Assembly (NCBI GenBank): GCA_903772945.1
Contig: CAICTM010000037.1
Coordinates: 1-64,000, forward strand
Direction: 5' to 3'
Source of the DNA: Seminavis robusta
Taxonomy: Eukaryota; Bacillariophyta; Bacillariophyceae; Naviculales; Naviculaceae
Length of the DNA stretch: 64,000 nucleotides
Shown here one piece after another: positions 1 to 10,286 of this stretch (the first letter of the stretch is position 1; each line of letters opens with the position of its first letter). Both the position numbers and the translations under genes were made by a program. Below the pieces are notes generated by a model. It was not told the DNA's origin. It did not search any database and was given only the letters and a program-made list of their open reading frames with translations.

Positions 1-990
1 TTCTTGTATGTGTCTGCGTAGGACGTTTCGTGGTCTCAGGGTAGTAGCGAACTCCTCTGTTGCCTTTCGTATTGTGCTCTGCTCTTGCAGATGCCTGTGT
101 ATGCTTAGATGAGTACACGGTGTGAGTTTGAGCACTCGAAACAGGTGCACGGTTGAGATTTGGTGTCTCCGAGTGTTACCGGATTTTTGCTTTCAAAGCT
201 CACACGATCACTGTGTGACACGATTTGAGCTATCTACGCTCAATTTGTGGGGTTTAGAAGTCTTGCACTGATACTCTAGAGTACCCTTGTTGTGTGCGCG
301 CAACTTCCTCTCTATTGGACTCTTGGCTTTCAACCCTCAGTTCGTTCAGTACTTGGATGCCGTTGTATGGCCTCTTGCTCGAGTGATTTTCGAGCGAAAA
401 GCCTTCTGATGACGTAATCGATTTCAATCTCACTGGATAAGAGGAATTCCGCGATGGTGCATGGAATTAGTGTAGAATTTCTCTTTATCCCTGGTATAAC
501 GTAGATGCTTCTCTATTCCGGCCGGAAACTGTTAATGGTCGTCGTACCTTGTAAATGGTATTTTCAGTCTTGCTTTTGTCAGTTTCGTCTGTTAGAGGTT
601 TTCGTATCCTTTATAGTTTAGCTAGACTTTTTGCGCACTCTTCTCTGTTGCAGTGTTTATACTTTGATAGTCTTGATTGACTTGATTTATTATATCATCT
701 CGAGAGTGTTGATTGAACTCGAGAATGGCTTTTGCTTTTCAGTGTTAGCTAGTATATACTGCAGCTTATTGGGGAGTAATTTGGTTTTAGATTAAGCTGA
801 AAAGCAAAAGTGAGGATTTTCTGGTGGTGCATAGCAATTTCTTGTGATTGAATTGGATATAAGGACCCCCGTAGCACTTTAGACCTAAAACTCCCTTGGT
901 TCCTGGCATGATGAATTTACATGCGAACCGGACTAGATGATTAATACACGAGTCAATAGTAAAGAGGTGTCAGGTATGTTTCCTCCAACA
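1..990 (-). mobile_element. 5' part of a copia-like LTR retrotransposon, reversed and running off the window
   Basis: The reverse complement of this stretch matches the start of the element at 1485 (its LTR and following leader) almost base for base over long runs. Its 5' edge is the inverted TGTTGGAGGA at 981-990. Only the LTR (743-990) and about 740 bases of leader lie inside the window; the coding part would be to the left. No coding sequence is recognisable here. The adjoining five host bases are CTGTG (991-995), but the other flank is outside the window, so a target duplication cannot be tested. Confidence 0.85.
743..990 (-). repeat. LTR of the reversed copia-like element
   Basis: A 248-base LTR in reverse orientation, bounded by TGTTGGAGGA at 990 (read on the minus strand) and a TAACA end at 743. 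It aligns with the two LTRs of the forward element at 1485-1733 and 4913-5161 with scattered substitutions, and is more diverged from them than they are from each other. Confidence 0.85.
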
Positions 991-1412
991 CTGTGTAGCA
1001 CAGGAGCCGGAGCGGCAGCAAACATGGTTCCTCCTTCAATAATTGTCATGTTGTGGCAGGTTACGTCAGCCGTGCGCTCGAAGGCAGACATGGGAAGGAC
1101 CACCGTGATAGCGCTTCGAAGATCGTTCTCCACCACGATAGCGTAGAGATTGTCGTAAGGAGAGGCCTGGCTCGGATTCACGGGGTAGGCGTAGAGTGAG
1201 TGTCCAATGTAGATATTCGTTTCATCATTTTGGAGGACGAAGCCAAAGGTGACAGGCGAATGAAGGCAAAATTGGCTCATAGCGCGAGAGGCAACATCAC
1301 GATTCGCATTCGAGGCGCCACCCACAGCAGTGAGGATATCAGTGTAGTTTGGAGCATGTACCTCCCATGCCGCTGCACGAGAGACGAGATCCGAAAAAAT
1401 AGAGCTGGCCAT
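933..1412 (-). pseudogene. truncated hypothetical gene with LTR-derived tail
   Basis: An ATG at 1412 opens a 159-codon frame. Codons 1 to about 140 lie in host DNA; the last 19 or so are read from the LTR of the reversed retrotransposon and stop at 933. The host part begins MASSIFSDLVSRAAAW and has no motif I recognise; it carries no clear signal peptide or membrane helix. The natural 3' end was probably lost or displaced by the insertion, and the second element inserted about 70 bases upstream of the start, probably separating it from its promoter. It may be one exon of a larger gene. Called a pseudogene on context; function unknown. Confidence 0.5.
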
Positions 1413-1479
1413 GGTGAGGGTCGAAAAGATACGAAACCTGATGCCAGCGCAAGAGATTAATCTAATCTAGGTTCTTGCC

Positions 1480-1484
1480 CTCAG
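1480..1484. repeat. target-site duplication, left copy (CTCAG)
   Basis: CTCAG lies directly before the TGTTGG start of the forward LTR element and is repeated directly after its CAACA end at 5162-5166. A five-base duplication is the usual footprint of a Ty1/copia integrase. Confidence 0.85.
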
Positions 1485-1733
1485 TGTTGGAGGAAATATA
1501 CCTGACACCTCTTTACTATTGACTCGTGTATTAAACATCTAGTCCGGTTCGCATGCATATTCATGATGCAAGGAACCAAGGGAGTTTTAGGTCTAAAGTG
1601 TTACGGGGATCCTTATATCCAATTCAATCACAAGAATTGCTATGCACCACCAGAAAAACCTCACTTTTGCTTTTCAGCTTAATCTAAAACCAAATTACTC
1701 CCCAATAAGCTGCAGTATTACTAGCAAACAACA
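1485..1733 (+). repeat. 5' LTR of the copia-like element
   Basis: 249 bases from TGTTGGAGGAAATATACC to AGCAAACAACA. It nearly matches the 3' LTR and carries CTTTTGCTTTTCAG at 1664-1677, whose exact reverse complement begins at the first base after the LTR (1734). Confidence 0.92.
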
Positions 1734-1747
1734 CTGAAAAGCAAAAG
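1664..1747 (+). promoter_or_regulatory. 14-base inverted pair across the LTR/leader junction (possible self-priming site)
   Basis: CTTTTGCTTTTCAG at 1664-1677 in the LTR and CTGAAAAGCAAAAG at 1734-1747, starting at the exact primer-binding position, are perfect complements. The same pair exists in the reversed copy (near 729-742 and 798-815). In the transcript this would form a 14-base-pair stem with a loop of about 56 bases. A tRNA-primed element would carry a tRNA 3'-end complement here and I see none that is obvious. The structure is seen; a priming role is inference. Confidence 0.5.
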
Positions 1748-2711
1748 CTCCATCTCGAGTTCGAAGTCAACTGTCTCGAGAGAGTATACCAAGTTGACAT
1801 CAAGTCAATCAAGACTATCATTGAGTAACTATAGCAACAGAGGAGAGGTGCGCAAATTTTGCACACAGCCACACTATAAAGGATACCAAACAGCTCTAAC
1901 AGCAAAGAGGTGCGTGCGCGGGAAGATTCCCATCTCTGTTCCCATTTCGGTGTCACAGATCGATCTACAGTTTCCGGCCGGAACTACGTTGATCTGAGGA
2001 TACCATCGACTCAAGCAGAGAAAACTGAATAGGTTACGTGCTGGACGCAAGGAAATCCAGCTCTTATTCAAGGAGTTGAAGCGGATTACGTCATCGCGCG
2101 AGATTACGAGATTTTCGTTCATCACATCACGGCGAGCAAAAGCCAACAGTTGTCGATCAAGCTATACGAGGGCGTTGCAAGCCACAAGACCAATAGAGAG
2201 AAAGTTGCGCAACACGTCAAGGATACTCTGAGTATCAGTGCACGCTTCTAACTCCCGAAATTGAGTGAGATAGGTTGATCCGAGAGATCCACCGCTATTG
2301 TGACGTGAACCACAAAATCCCGGTAAACCACACGGAGTCCTAAAACTCCATCGTTTGCCTGTTTCAAACTGTAATACTCACACAGTGTAACCATCCAAGC
2401 ATACCAAGACCATCTGCAAGCTTTGCAGAGGCAACAAGAGGACCATCAGAGGCAGTTCGCTACTACCCAAGGGTCCAAAGAAGATACCACGTTCTACGTG
2501 AGCTGTTGAAACCAACAGAGGCTACCCAGCCACAAACAGGTGCACCAAGAGTGACCAAAAGAAGGCTATCCAGCCAACAAGAAGCTTTTACAGGCAACTA
2601 CAAGAGTAGTGCCCGTCGTGAGATCCTTCCTGCAGGAGTATCCACACAAGAACACAAGCTAGTTCCAAGGAACAAGCAAGCACAAGAGTGCATTACCACA
2701 CCAACAAGACC

Positions 2712-3350
2712 ATGAGATTCCAAGGAAGAGGTGGTCGTGGTGGAGGAAGATACCCTTCTAGGGGGGGTAGGGGATTCAATTCCTCAGGAAGAGACTCTTC
2801 GGACGAAGATTCAGTGGAATCCACGGAATCAGATGAAGATTCTGAGGATGGGAACGCCCCAGGGCTAGTACCAAGGGCATCCAAACAGTATGCCACAGAC
2901 ATTGACTCCGATGAAGAAGGAGAAGAGGGATTCCAAGGAATCCCAACAAGCACAAGTCCAGACAACCCTACAGTTGAAGAGACGGCACCAGCAGTGGATA
3001 CCAATGATGGAAACCTCGCTGGACCAGCCAAGGCTTCCAAGCTTCCTCGAGTTGGAATTAGACGCTCAGCTCGGATTGCCACAGCCGAAGCAAAGAAAGG
3101 AGTCACCTTCGTCCAAGATGACGAAGCGAAGCAACCACTACTGTATGAGGTTGAGACAGAGACAAGCAAGCACCTAGCTTTGTTCAGACTCCTGCAATCA
3201 CAGGAGGCCACAGCAGAAGTCAAGGATGAGAGCAGCCATGCCCAACAGCATCTTCTACCCAAGGGTCTGAAAGTGTGGGGCAACAAAGCCAGAAAGCGGC
3301 GCTCAAAGAGATGGACCAGCTACACAGCAGAGTGTGTTTCAGTCCAGTGA
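2712..3350 (+). pseudogene. gag-like ORF fused to the pre-RT linker of the copia element
   Basis: The ATG at 2712 opens a frame starting MRFQGRGGRGGGRY, an RGG-rich basic segment typical of nucleic-acid-binding gag or zinc-knuckle-proximal regions. It is followed by a long acidic Ser/Asp/Glu stretch and then RRSARIATAEAKKGV, resembling the linker that precedes reverse transcriptase in copia polyproteins. There is no CX2CX4HX4C zinc knuckle, no GAG-pre-integrase domain and no integrase between them. The frame shifts near 3275-3300, where the reverse-transcriptase start continues in another frame. It is therefore a collapsed gag-pol remnant, not an intact gene. Confidence 0.6.
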
Positions 3351-4287
3351 CCCAAACAAATGCAGTGATTCTGATTGAAAAAGGCACAAATGGACTCATG
3401 TTTGTGAGTGAGAAAAGGGATGGCACGGTCAAGGCCCGTGCAGTCTACAATGGGAAACCTACAAGGGTGTACCATCAGAAAGAAAATGCCAGAAGCCCAA
3501 CAGTTTCACTTGAGGGTTTGATTTATCCATGTGTGTCGATGCATCCGAAGATAGGGATGTGATGTCCCTGGATGTCCCAATGCGTTCATCCAAACCCCAA
3601 TGCCAAAAGTCAAAAAAGGTGAAGACAGGTCCTCATATCATTGAGGGAACCTTGCAGACTTACTTGTGAAATTGATCCTGACACATATGCCTCTTTCCTG
3701 ACATACAAAAAGGGACGTCCTGTCCTCTATGTTGTCGTGGAGAGAGCCATTTATGCATGGTTTTGGCAGCACTTCTTTGGTACAAGCTATTCAGAAGTGA
3801 CCTCGAGCAAATTGGATTTGTGTTCAACCAATACATCCTTGTGTGGCCAACCGCATGATCGAAGGCTACCAACAAACAATCCGATTCCATGTTGACGATC
3901 TAATGTCAAGCCACAGAATGAAGTTGGTGAATGACCAGACTTTGGAATGGTTCAACGTTAGGTATGGAACCTATGGAGCGTGAAGGCAACCGTGGTCCCA
4001 AGCATGATACTTGGGGATGACGGTGGTTTTCCGACCCAGGAAAGTTGTGATTGACATGATAGATTATGTCAAGAAAATGTCTCAGAGTTTCCAGTGGACT
4101 TTGGGGCAATGAAAAAGGTACAAGTGCAGCTCTGCTGACCTCTTCAGCTCTGGTGATGGTACCACCCTGAATGACAAAAACAGGAGACTTACATACCTTT
4201 GCAGCCAAGCTGTTGTTTCTGTGCAAGCGTGCTCGACCAGATGTGCAGACTCTCACTACTGTTGTTATGCACTCGTGTCGAGAACCC
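3275..4287 (+). pseudogene. reverse transcriptase fragments (Ty1/copia, RVT_2 type)
   Basis: Successive frames carry reverse-transcriptase words of copia elements: KEMDQLHSR and VSEKRDGTVKARAVYNGK (3275-3480), SPTVSLEG, then VMSLDVPNAFIQTPMP (about 3558-3605), YKKGRPVLYV (about 3705) and the catalytic-site region RFHVDDLMSSH (about 3889-3917). Stops or frame changes separate nearly every block, for instance the stop at 3560-3562. In copia elements this domain copies element RNA into DNA in cytoplasmic particles; this copy cannot do so. Confidence 0.85.
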
Positions 4288-4863
4288 AACATCTGATGAT
4301 TGGGACAAGTTGGTCCAAGGCCTCAAGTTTTTGGATCAGACGGCGCAGGACAAGTTGATCCTACACATTGATGACATACGCATCATCACTTGGTGGGTGG
4401 ATGCATCATTTGCAGTCCATCCTGATTACCGTTCCCATACAGGAGGAGTCATGTCCTTTGAAGTGGCGCGGTGCTGTCTGTGTCTGCGAAACAGAAATTG
4501 AATTCGAGGAGCAGCACGGAAGCGGAATTGATTGGAGCTGACGATGTCATGTCGCCCATGTTGTGGGCGCAAGTTGTTCCTTGAAGAGCAGGGGATCGTT
4601 GTGAAGGACACATCCTCATGCAGGACAACAAAAGCACGATCATTCTTGCAGAGAATGGCAAAGGCAGTTCGGGCAAAAGAACTCGGGCCATCAACATTCG
4701 TTTCTTTTTTATTCATGACCAGATTGGAAAAGGCAACCTTAGAGTTTGTACTGCCCAACCTTGGAAATGCGTGGAGATTTTTTCACGAAGCCCTTCAGGG
4801 CAAGCTCTTCCACAAGCACAGGGCTTTCATCATGGGGCATCCACCCCTTGTTTGATTGCCTAA
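4288..4863 (+). pseudogene. RNase H fragments of the copia element
   Basis: Blocks typical of the copia RNase H domain are read in order: DDWDKLVQGLKFLDQT, IITWWVDASFAVHPDYRSHT (about 4381-4440), then ADDVMSP near 4540, MQDNKSTIILAENGKGSSGK near 4618-4677, RTRAINIRFFFIHDQIGKG, and a FTKP-like end near 4790. In copia pol this domain removes RNA from the RNA-DNA hybrid. Frame changes separate the blocks; the end lies about 50 bases before the 3' LTR. Confidence 0.85.
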
Positions 4864-4912
4864 TTTATTTTATTCGTTCCACGGTAGCCACTTAGGGCAC
4901 CGTGCAGGAGTG

Positions 4913-5161
4913 TGTTGGAGAAATATACCTGACACCTCTTTACTATTTGACTCGTGTATTAAACATCTAGTCCGGTTCGCATGCATATTCATGATGCAAG
5001 GAACCAAGGGAGTTTTAGGTCTAAAGTGTTACGGGGGTCCTTATATCCAATTCAATCACAAGAATTGCTATGCACCACCAGAAAAACCTCACTTTTGCTT
5101 TTCAGCTTACTCTAAAACCAAATTACTCCCCAATAAGCTGCAGTATTACTAGCAAACAACA
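4913..5161 (+). repeat. 3' LTR of the copia-like element
   Basis: 249 bases from TGTTGGAGAAATATACC to AGCAAACAACA, followed directly by the CTCAG duplication (5162-5166). It differs from the 5' LTR at roughly five positions. Confidence 0.92.
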
Positions 5162-5166
5162 CTCAG
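5162..5166. repeat. target-site duplication, right copy (CTCAG)
   Basis: Matches 1480-1484 exactly and adjoins the CAACA end of the 3' LTR. Confidence 0.85.
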
Positions 5167-6761
5167 CGTCGGCTGAATGAAGAATTGTGAGCTGAGAGAG
5201 AGACAGCCTTCTTGCGATCGGCAGTTCAATGGCTGGTCTTGGCTAGGTCGCTGGCTTTAGTGATTCATGGTTGCCGCTGTCGATCTTGCCAAATGTAGTC
5301 TTGAACGGGCGTCGTTGCCTTAAGGGTAATCTTGTTCGAGAGGCATTGAGGAGCTGATGCGGTGCATCATCATGTGGGGTATCCATTTCCGGAACGCAGG
5401 TGATGACCTGCGAGATGTAGAGATGAACTTGAGTTGTAGGTGAGGAGCATGGGAATTAATTTTGCAAATTGTGAGATGGTCCTCTCGGCAACCATGATTA
5501 GGGTCATAGTTGCGAGAACCCATCAGGGTTCAAGTTTCCACGCTGCGGGGTGTGGAAACTCGGACCGGGGGGTTCCCCAGGTGTGCTGCTGCTCAACACG
5601 CAAGAGTTTAGCATGGTGAGGTACGGTTCCGGTTCCGGGTCCGGGTACTAGTAGCTTTAGCTTGGTAAAGTACCATTCCGGGTCCGGGTACTATTAGCTC
5701 TAGCTTGGTAGGGTATGGTTTCAGGTCCAGGTATATGGTAGTTTAGCCCATGATAGTTTGACTGGAACCGGGTATTATGATGGAAATTGGAGAAGATCTG
5801 AGAGAATTTATCGTAGTGAGGTACGGTTCCGGATTCGGGTACTAGTAGCTTTAGCTTAGTAAAGTACTGTTCCGGGTCCGGGTACTATTAGCTCTAGCTT
5901 GGTAGGGTTCGGTTCCGGGTCCAGGTACGGTAGTTTAGCAAAGCCATGATAGTTTGACTGGAACTGAGTATTATGATGGAAATTGGAGAAGATCTGAGAG
6001 GACGGCTAGGGCTGCCACTGGCTGGGAACTGGGGATGGAGCCAGTTTTGGGAGAACTGCTAAGGCTATGATATCATTGGCTGGGAAAGAGCTGGGAGAGC
6101 TGCCAAGGAGCCACATCACTAGCTGGGAGTGTTGCATGGTAGCTAGCTAATTAATCCTAACTGGCTGAAGTCAGGTTCTCTGGAGCTGGAAGCAGTGCTG
6201 CTAGGGTTCCCTATCGCCGTCTTGCTAGTAAAGCAAGCGCATGCCAGTTGGCCAAGCAACTGACAGCCCTCATTTCAATTTCCGTGGTTGGCGCCACTGG
6301 AGGCCTCTTGTTTGGGATAATGACAAGAGGACCATGCAACAGTAGAGAAATTTCGGATCCCTAACCCTCGTAAAACGGTTAGCATCCTTGGGCGTGCGCG
6401 TCCAACAACCGAGATTATCGGTCTTGACGCGTCATTGGTCGCCCTGCCGGTACGGAGCATCAAAAGTTTCGTGACCCACTTCGTTATAGTTAGCTACATG
6501 TAGTTTAGTGTGTTATGATGATGTGTGAACTCTCCCGTGGCCTCTAAGCTCAAAACCAGTATATCAACGTCTATAGCAACACGAACCGCGACGGGAGAAT
6601 GCAAAGTATGCGTGTGTGTGTGTGTGATCAACGAAGAACAGCGATGGAAGGGAAAATCATTCTCTCCATGACAGAAGGAGCAATCAAAAAGGCAATTAAG
6701 GTAACAGACGCATGCACTCACGGCTAGTGACATCACCTTGTCCCTCAAAGCTGCTTGCCTT
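5167..6761. other. gene-free interval
   Basis: No reading frame here has a recognisable product. It holds the tandem duplication at 5616-6000, a CTGGGA/GCTGGGAG-rich stretch at 6020-6150, and a short GT microsatellite at 6612-6626. The last 100 or so bases would be the 3' untranslated region of the lactonase gene on the minus strand. Confidence 0.6.
5616..6000 (+). repeat. two-copy tandem duplication, period 200 bases
   Basis: GTGAGGTACGGTTCCGG begins at 5616 and again at 5816; both copies end in TTGGAGAAGATCTGAGAG (about 5805 and 6000). Each copy itself contains smaller imperfect repeats built on GGTTCCGGGTCCGGGTACTA. Copies differ by scattered substitutions and small indels. Confidence 0.85.
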
Positions 6762-8548
6762 TCAAACACCAGCAGTTGTGATCATCTCGAGTCGCTTCTT
6801 GAGCTCGGCAATCTCTTCGTTGGCCTTGGCAAGCTTGGCTTGCAGATCCTTGTTGCCGTTCTTATCTTGCACTGGAACAGTGCTCGATTCACTCTCGCAG
6901 TCCGAATCGGATCCCTGGCGGACAAGCTGATCTTTGGAAACGGGAACTTGCACAGTTTCCGCCACTTCTTCCTCCTCGTCATCATCCTGGTAGGTTGGAC
7001 AGTTGCAGACAAAGTTGGGCGACGGGACGCGGTATTCGTTGCCCGTGTATTTAATTTCTCCGGTGCCAAGGTTAAAGGAAAAGACGGCAATCGAGTCAGA
7101 ATCCTGGTTGGCCACAATCAAGTACTGACCAGTAGCATCAAACTGGTAGTGTCGCGGGGTTTCTCCGCGAGTATGAAAGTATCCGACAGTGGAGAGTTCT
7201 CCTCGCTTGGGTCCCTTGTGCTTGACCTTGTAGATTGCGATGGATTGATGACCTCGGTTGGACACCACGACGAAGCGGCCCGACTTGTGCACACAGATGC
7301 GTCCACAAGTATTCATTTGTGTGGGGAAGGCGCTTGGGAGGGTAGTGATGGATTGAATAAGACGAAGGGTTGTCCGTCCCTTGAAGCGATCCATGTTCTC
7401 CCCTGCCTTGGCAGCGTCGGAAATTTCCTTGAGTAGGTGACGGTCCACTTCAAACACGGCAATCTACAGACATGCATGCAAAGTCTGAGTGAGTCGAGTC
7501 CACATACAAGTGAATTCTGCTGTATACACTTTAAGTCAACTTACCGTCGAGCTGAGTTCATTGACTACGTATGCGATAGGATACCTTGGATGGAAGTGAA
7601 TGTAGCGTGGTCCGTCTGGTTTTCCCGAGCAGAGTCCCGAGGGCATGTAGTTCATTTCCATTTGAATGGCTCCACCATCACGATCGTAGTAAAACTCCCG
7701 GATCAAGTCCTTGCCAAGATCAGGAACATAGGCTACGGTGCCCACGTAGGGGTCCAAGACCAAAGCATGGGAATGAGGATCCGCTTGTCGCATCTTGATG
7801 GTACTCTCATCATTGTGGCTATGGTTGACTCCTCCATTCTTTTTGGCGGCGGCCACCATGCTTTTTCCTTGCTTGGGATCATACTTGGACTTGATGGGAC
7901 CAGTGAATGCTCCCGTTTCTTTTGAAATGGGGATGGTGACAAGGGTAGAATCCCAGTAGTTGACAGCCAACAAGTTCTTTTGAGCCCGATCAATGGTGAG
8001 GTAGCATGTGGATGTACCACCGGCATCAACAGGTTCTCCCAAGGGTGTCAAGGCTCCATTGTCTTCCAGTTTATAGGCAAAGATTCTGCCATTTTCTTCA
8101 ATGTCTTCGGTGCAGGTGTAGACAACCTTCTTATCGGGGTGGTATCGACTAAAGGCGGGGTTCATGACCACCTTGGGATCTCCCTGAATGTTGAGTAGGA
8201 CCATGCTTCCATCGGAAGGGTAGAACCGGTACACGTAGAGCGAATGTGAGGCTTCCGTACCTCGAGGTCCATGGGCTTCGCACAGAACAAGAAGCCGAAC
8301 CGAAAGAAAAGTAGAGGCAGCACATCGTCAGTCTGACAGGAAGAAAGACAAGACAACAGAAGTCCAAAGATGAAGCCAACAACGTTTGGCTTACCAAGCT
8401 TTTCAAAGTCGGAATAGGAAGTGACAAAGAAGAGCTGATCATCGTTGACCAGTTCGCCGTCCAGGGTGGGTGTGACAGCCATTACTGAACTGGACACAGT
8501 TTGAGATCCAGAAGAGGATCCACTGTTGGCACGGGAGAAACTCATCAT
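6762..8548 (-). CDS. lactonase-family seven-bladed beta-propeller protein (6-phosphogluconolactonase-like)
   Basis: Three exons (8548-8395, 8275-7545, 7463-6762) join in frame to 528 codons; both introns are GT-AG. The ATG at 8548 (a second ATG follows at 8545) opens a Ser-rich leader. The body has propeller repeats of the Lactonase (PF10282) type: DPHSHALVLDPYVGTVAYVP, GKPDGPRYIHFHPRYPIAYV, SKSGRF-like HKSGRFVVVSNRGHQSIAI and DATGQYLIVANQDSDSIAVF. Family members hydrolyse 6-phosphogluconolactone or act as muconate-lactonising cyclases; which reaction applies here is not decided by the sequence. Unusual for the family is a C-terminal acidic linker followed by a short coiled coil (LQAKLAKANEEIAELKKRLE). 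No organelle targeting is evident, so a cytosolic site is likely. The family call is fairly secure, the substrate is not. Confidence 0.85.
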
Positions 8549-9355
8549 GTTCTTTGCTGCTCGCTTTGGAGGGTGTATGTTGGGTATTTTGAATGGTTGA
8601 TTGATTTGCTGTGATGTCTCTGCAAATAATGTTGGTTTTATGAGAAGAAAAGACAACCTGCAAATTCTTCTTCGAAGAAAAACGGTGAGAGCGACGAAGC
8701 TTCAGCAGTTCGGATATCTTGACATGACACCGTTGCTTGTTGAGTTGAGTGACAGTCTGCTGTGTCTGTGTGTCTGTGTAGCTTCCGTATGCGCTGTGGC
8801 TTCCGTACAAGCCGGTACAAATACGTTGGAGAAATAAATGTACGACCTGGCGTAGTCGCTGATGACTTTTCCCATAGAAATATCTTAAATAATTTGATCC
8901 GCGTCACTACCAAGGATTTAAAACTCGTAAAAGCGTTAATGAACAAAGCATGCGGAAGCAAGATCGAACTTAACAGTTGAAGAAGCATTCCTTCCGGGTT
9001 CAAAACGTTCAAAAGGACTTAGAAGAAGGCAGCTGACATCTTCTTCCTCAAAGCCTCAAGGGCAGTCTTCGAGAGTCGTTGACACTCCGACCAATGTCCT
9101 TGCTTGTTGCACTCCCACCAACCACGAAGATCGAATTTCTCAATCAACCAAAAATGAAGTTGACAACTGACAACCCTTTATTTTCACACACGTGGGATAC
9201 CCTTGACAACAAACCCATCATCGTCCACAAGACCCTCCATCAAGCTTTCGCATCAGTATAAGATTGCACGCACATCATTCTAAATAAGATTGCATACACA
9301 TCTCCTGAAGAAACCTCATTAATATATTTGATTGAACACACTTAAGAAAGAAATC
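8549..9355. other. intergenic region between divergent lactonase and SDR genes
   Basis: The two flanking genes diverge from here, so the 807 bases should hold both promoters and 5' leaders. I see AT-rich runs near 8880-8900 and 9300-9330 (AATATATTTG) but no element I can name, and no supported gene. Confidence 0.5.
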
Positions 9356-10286
9356 ATGGCTGAGAGCGATACAAGATTCCGAGGAAAGACCATTGTCATC
9401 ACGGGAGCAGGAGGTCAATTTGGCCGAGAAGGATGTCTCTTTTTTGCCAAACGAGGAGCCAAAATTGCCGCGTTGGATCTGTCTACCAAGGGATTGGAGG
9501 AAACGGCCAAGCAAGTCAAAGAGGCTGTCGCGACGGCCGAAATTTTGACGTTGGAATGCAACGTGACGGATGTTACGAGTGTCCAAAACGCCATTACAGC
9601 CACGGTGGAAAAATTCCAAACCATTGATTTATTGTGGAACAATGCGGGATATCAAGGACAAATCAAGCCCACGTTGGAATACGATCCAGCTGATTTTTCT
9701 CGTGTGCTGAATATTAATGTGACGGGAATGTTTATTGTCTTGCAAGCTGTGGCCAAGCAAATGGTCAAACAATCACCATCCGACGCCTATTCTATTGTCA
9801 ATACGGCCAGTGTGGCCGGATTGCGGGGAACTCCGGCCATGGTGGCATATGCCAGCAGTAAAGCAGCCGTATTGGCAATGACGGTCAGTTGTTCGAAAGA
9901 CTTGGCACCGAACAAGATACGCGTCAATGCCATTAGTCCAGCTCTGATTGGACCTGGGTGAGTAATCCAAGCAAGGCAAAAAAAACGTGTGGGGTTTTGC
10001 GGAAGATCAAAACACATTTCTCACTCCTTGCTTGATTTTTAAATGCTGGATCAGTTTCATGTGGACACGGCAAAACGAGCTTCATGCACAGTCTGGGTCT
10101 CCATATTTCGCCACGGATCCAGAGGTCGTGGCTAAGAACAAGATCAACAGTGTGCCTCTCAAAAGGCTAGGATCGATTGAAGAAGTTGTAAAGTCGGTGG
10201 CGTTCCTGTTAAGTGATGATTCCAGCTATATGACTGGAACCAACCTTGTGGTGGATGGTGGTATGAGCAGTGGGCTAAAGGCGTAA
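9356..10286 (+). CDS. short-chain dehydrogenase/reductase (classical SDR)
   Basis: Two exons (9356-9957 and 10055-10286) join across a 97-base GT-AG intron to 277 codons, the usual length of classical SDRs. The first ATG in frame is at 9356; the frame extends upstream only by a TTG. Seen motifs: the cofactor loop TGAGGQFG (residues 16-23), NNAG (95-98), and the catalytic Ser152, Tyr165 and Lys169 in YASSK. The C-terminal DGGMSSGL matches the family end. Such enzymes perform NAD(P)-dependent alcohol/ketone interconversion in the Rossmann fold; the substrate cannot be read from sequence. Asp41 after the second strand (ALDLS) suggests NAD(H) preference (inference). No targeting signal is seen. 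The closest general style is the glucose/3-oxoacyl reductase-like group. Confidence 0.92.

Larger units (their letters stand above)
1485..5161 (+). mobile_element. degenerate Ty1/copia-type LTR retrotransposon, integrase missing
   Basis: A complete insertion of 3,677 bases: 249-base LTRs at both ends with TGTTG...CAACA termini and a CTCAG duplication on each side. The interior holds an untranslated leader (1734-2711), an RGG-rich gag-like frame, then fragments of reverse transcriptase and RNase H in the pol order of Ty1/copia. The protease and integrase segment normally between gag and reverse transcriptase is absent, so the copy was internally deleted. The pol fragments are broken by stops and frame changes, so it cannot be autonomous. 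The two LTRs differ at only a handful of positions (for example GGAGGAAAT against GGAGAAAT, and CTTAAT against CTTACT), so the insertion is not ancient. Termini and duplication are directly seen; the family assignment rests on the reverse-transcriptase and RNase H motifs. Confidence 0.92.

Noticed and set aside
9332-9355. Upstream extension of the SDR start
   Set aside because: The extension begins with TTG; the ATG at 9356 gives the standard SDR N-terminus.
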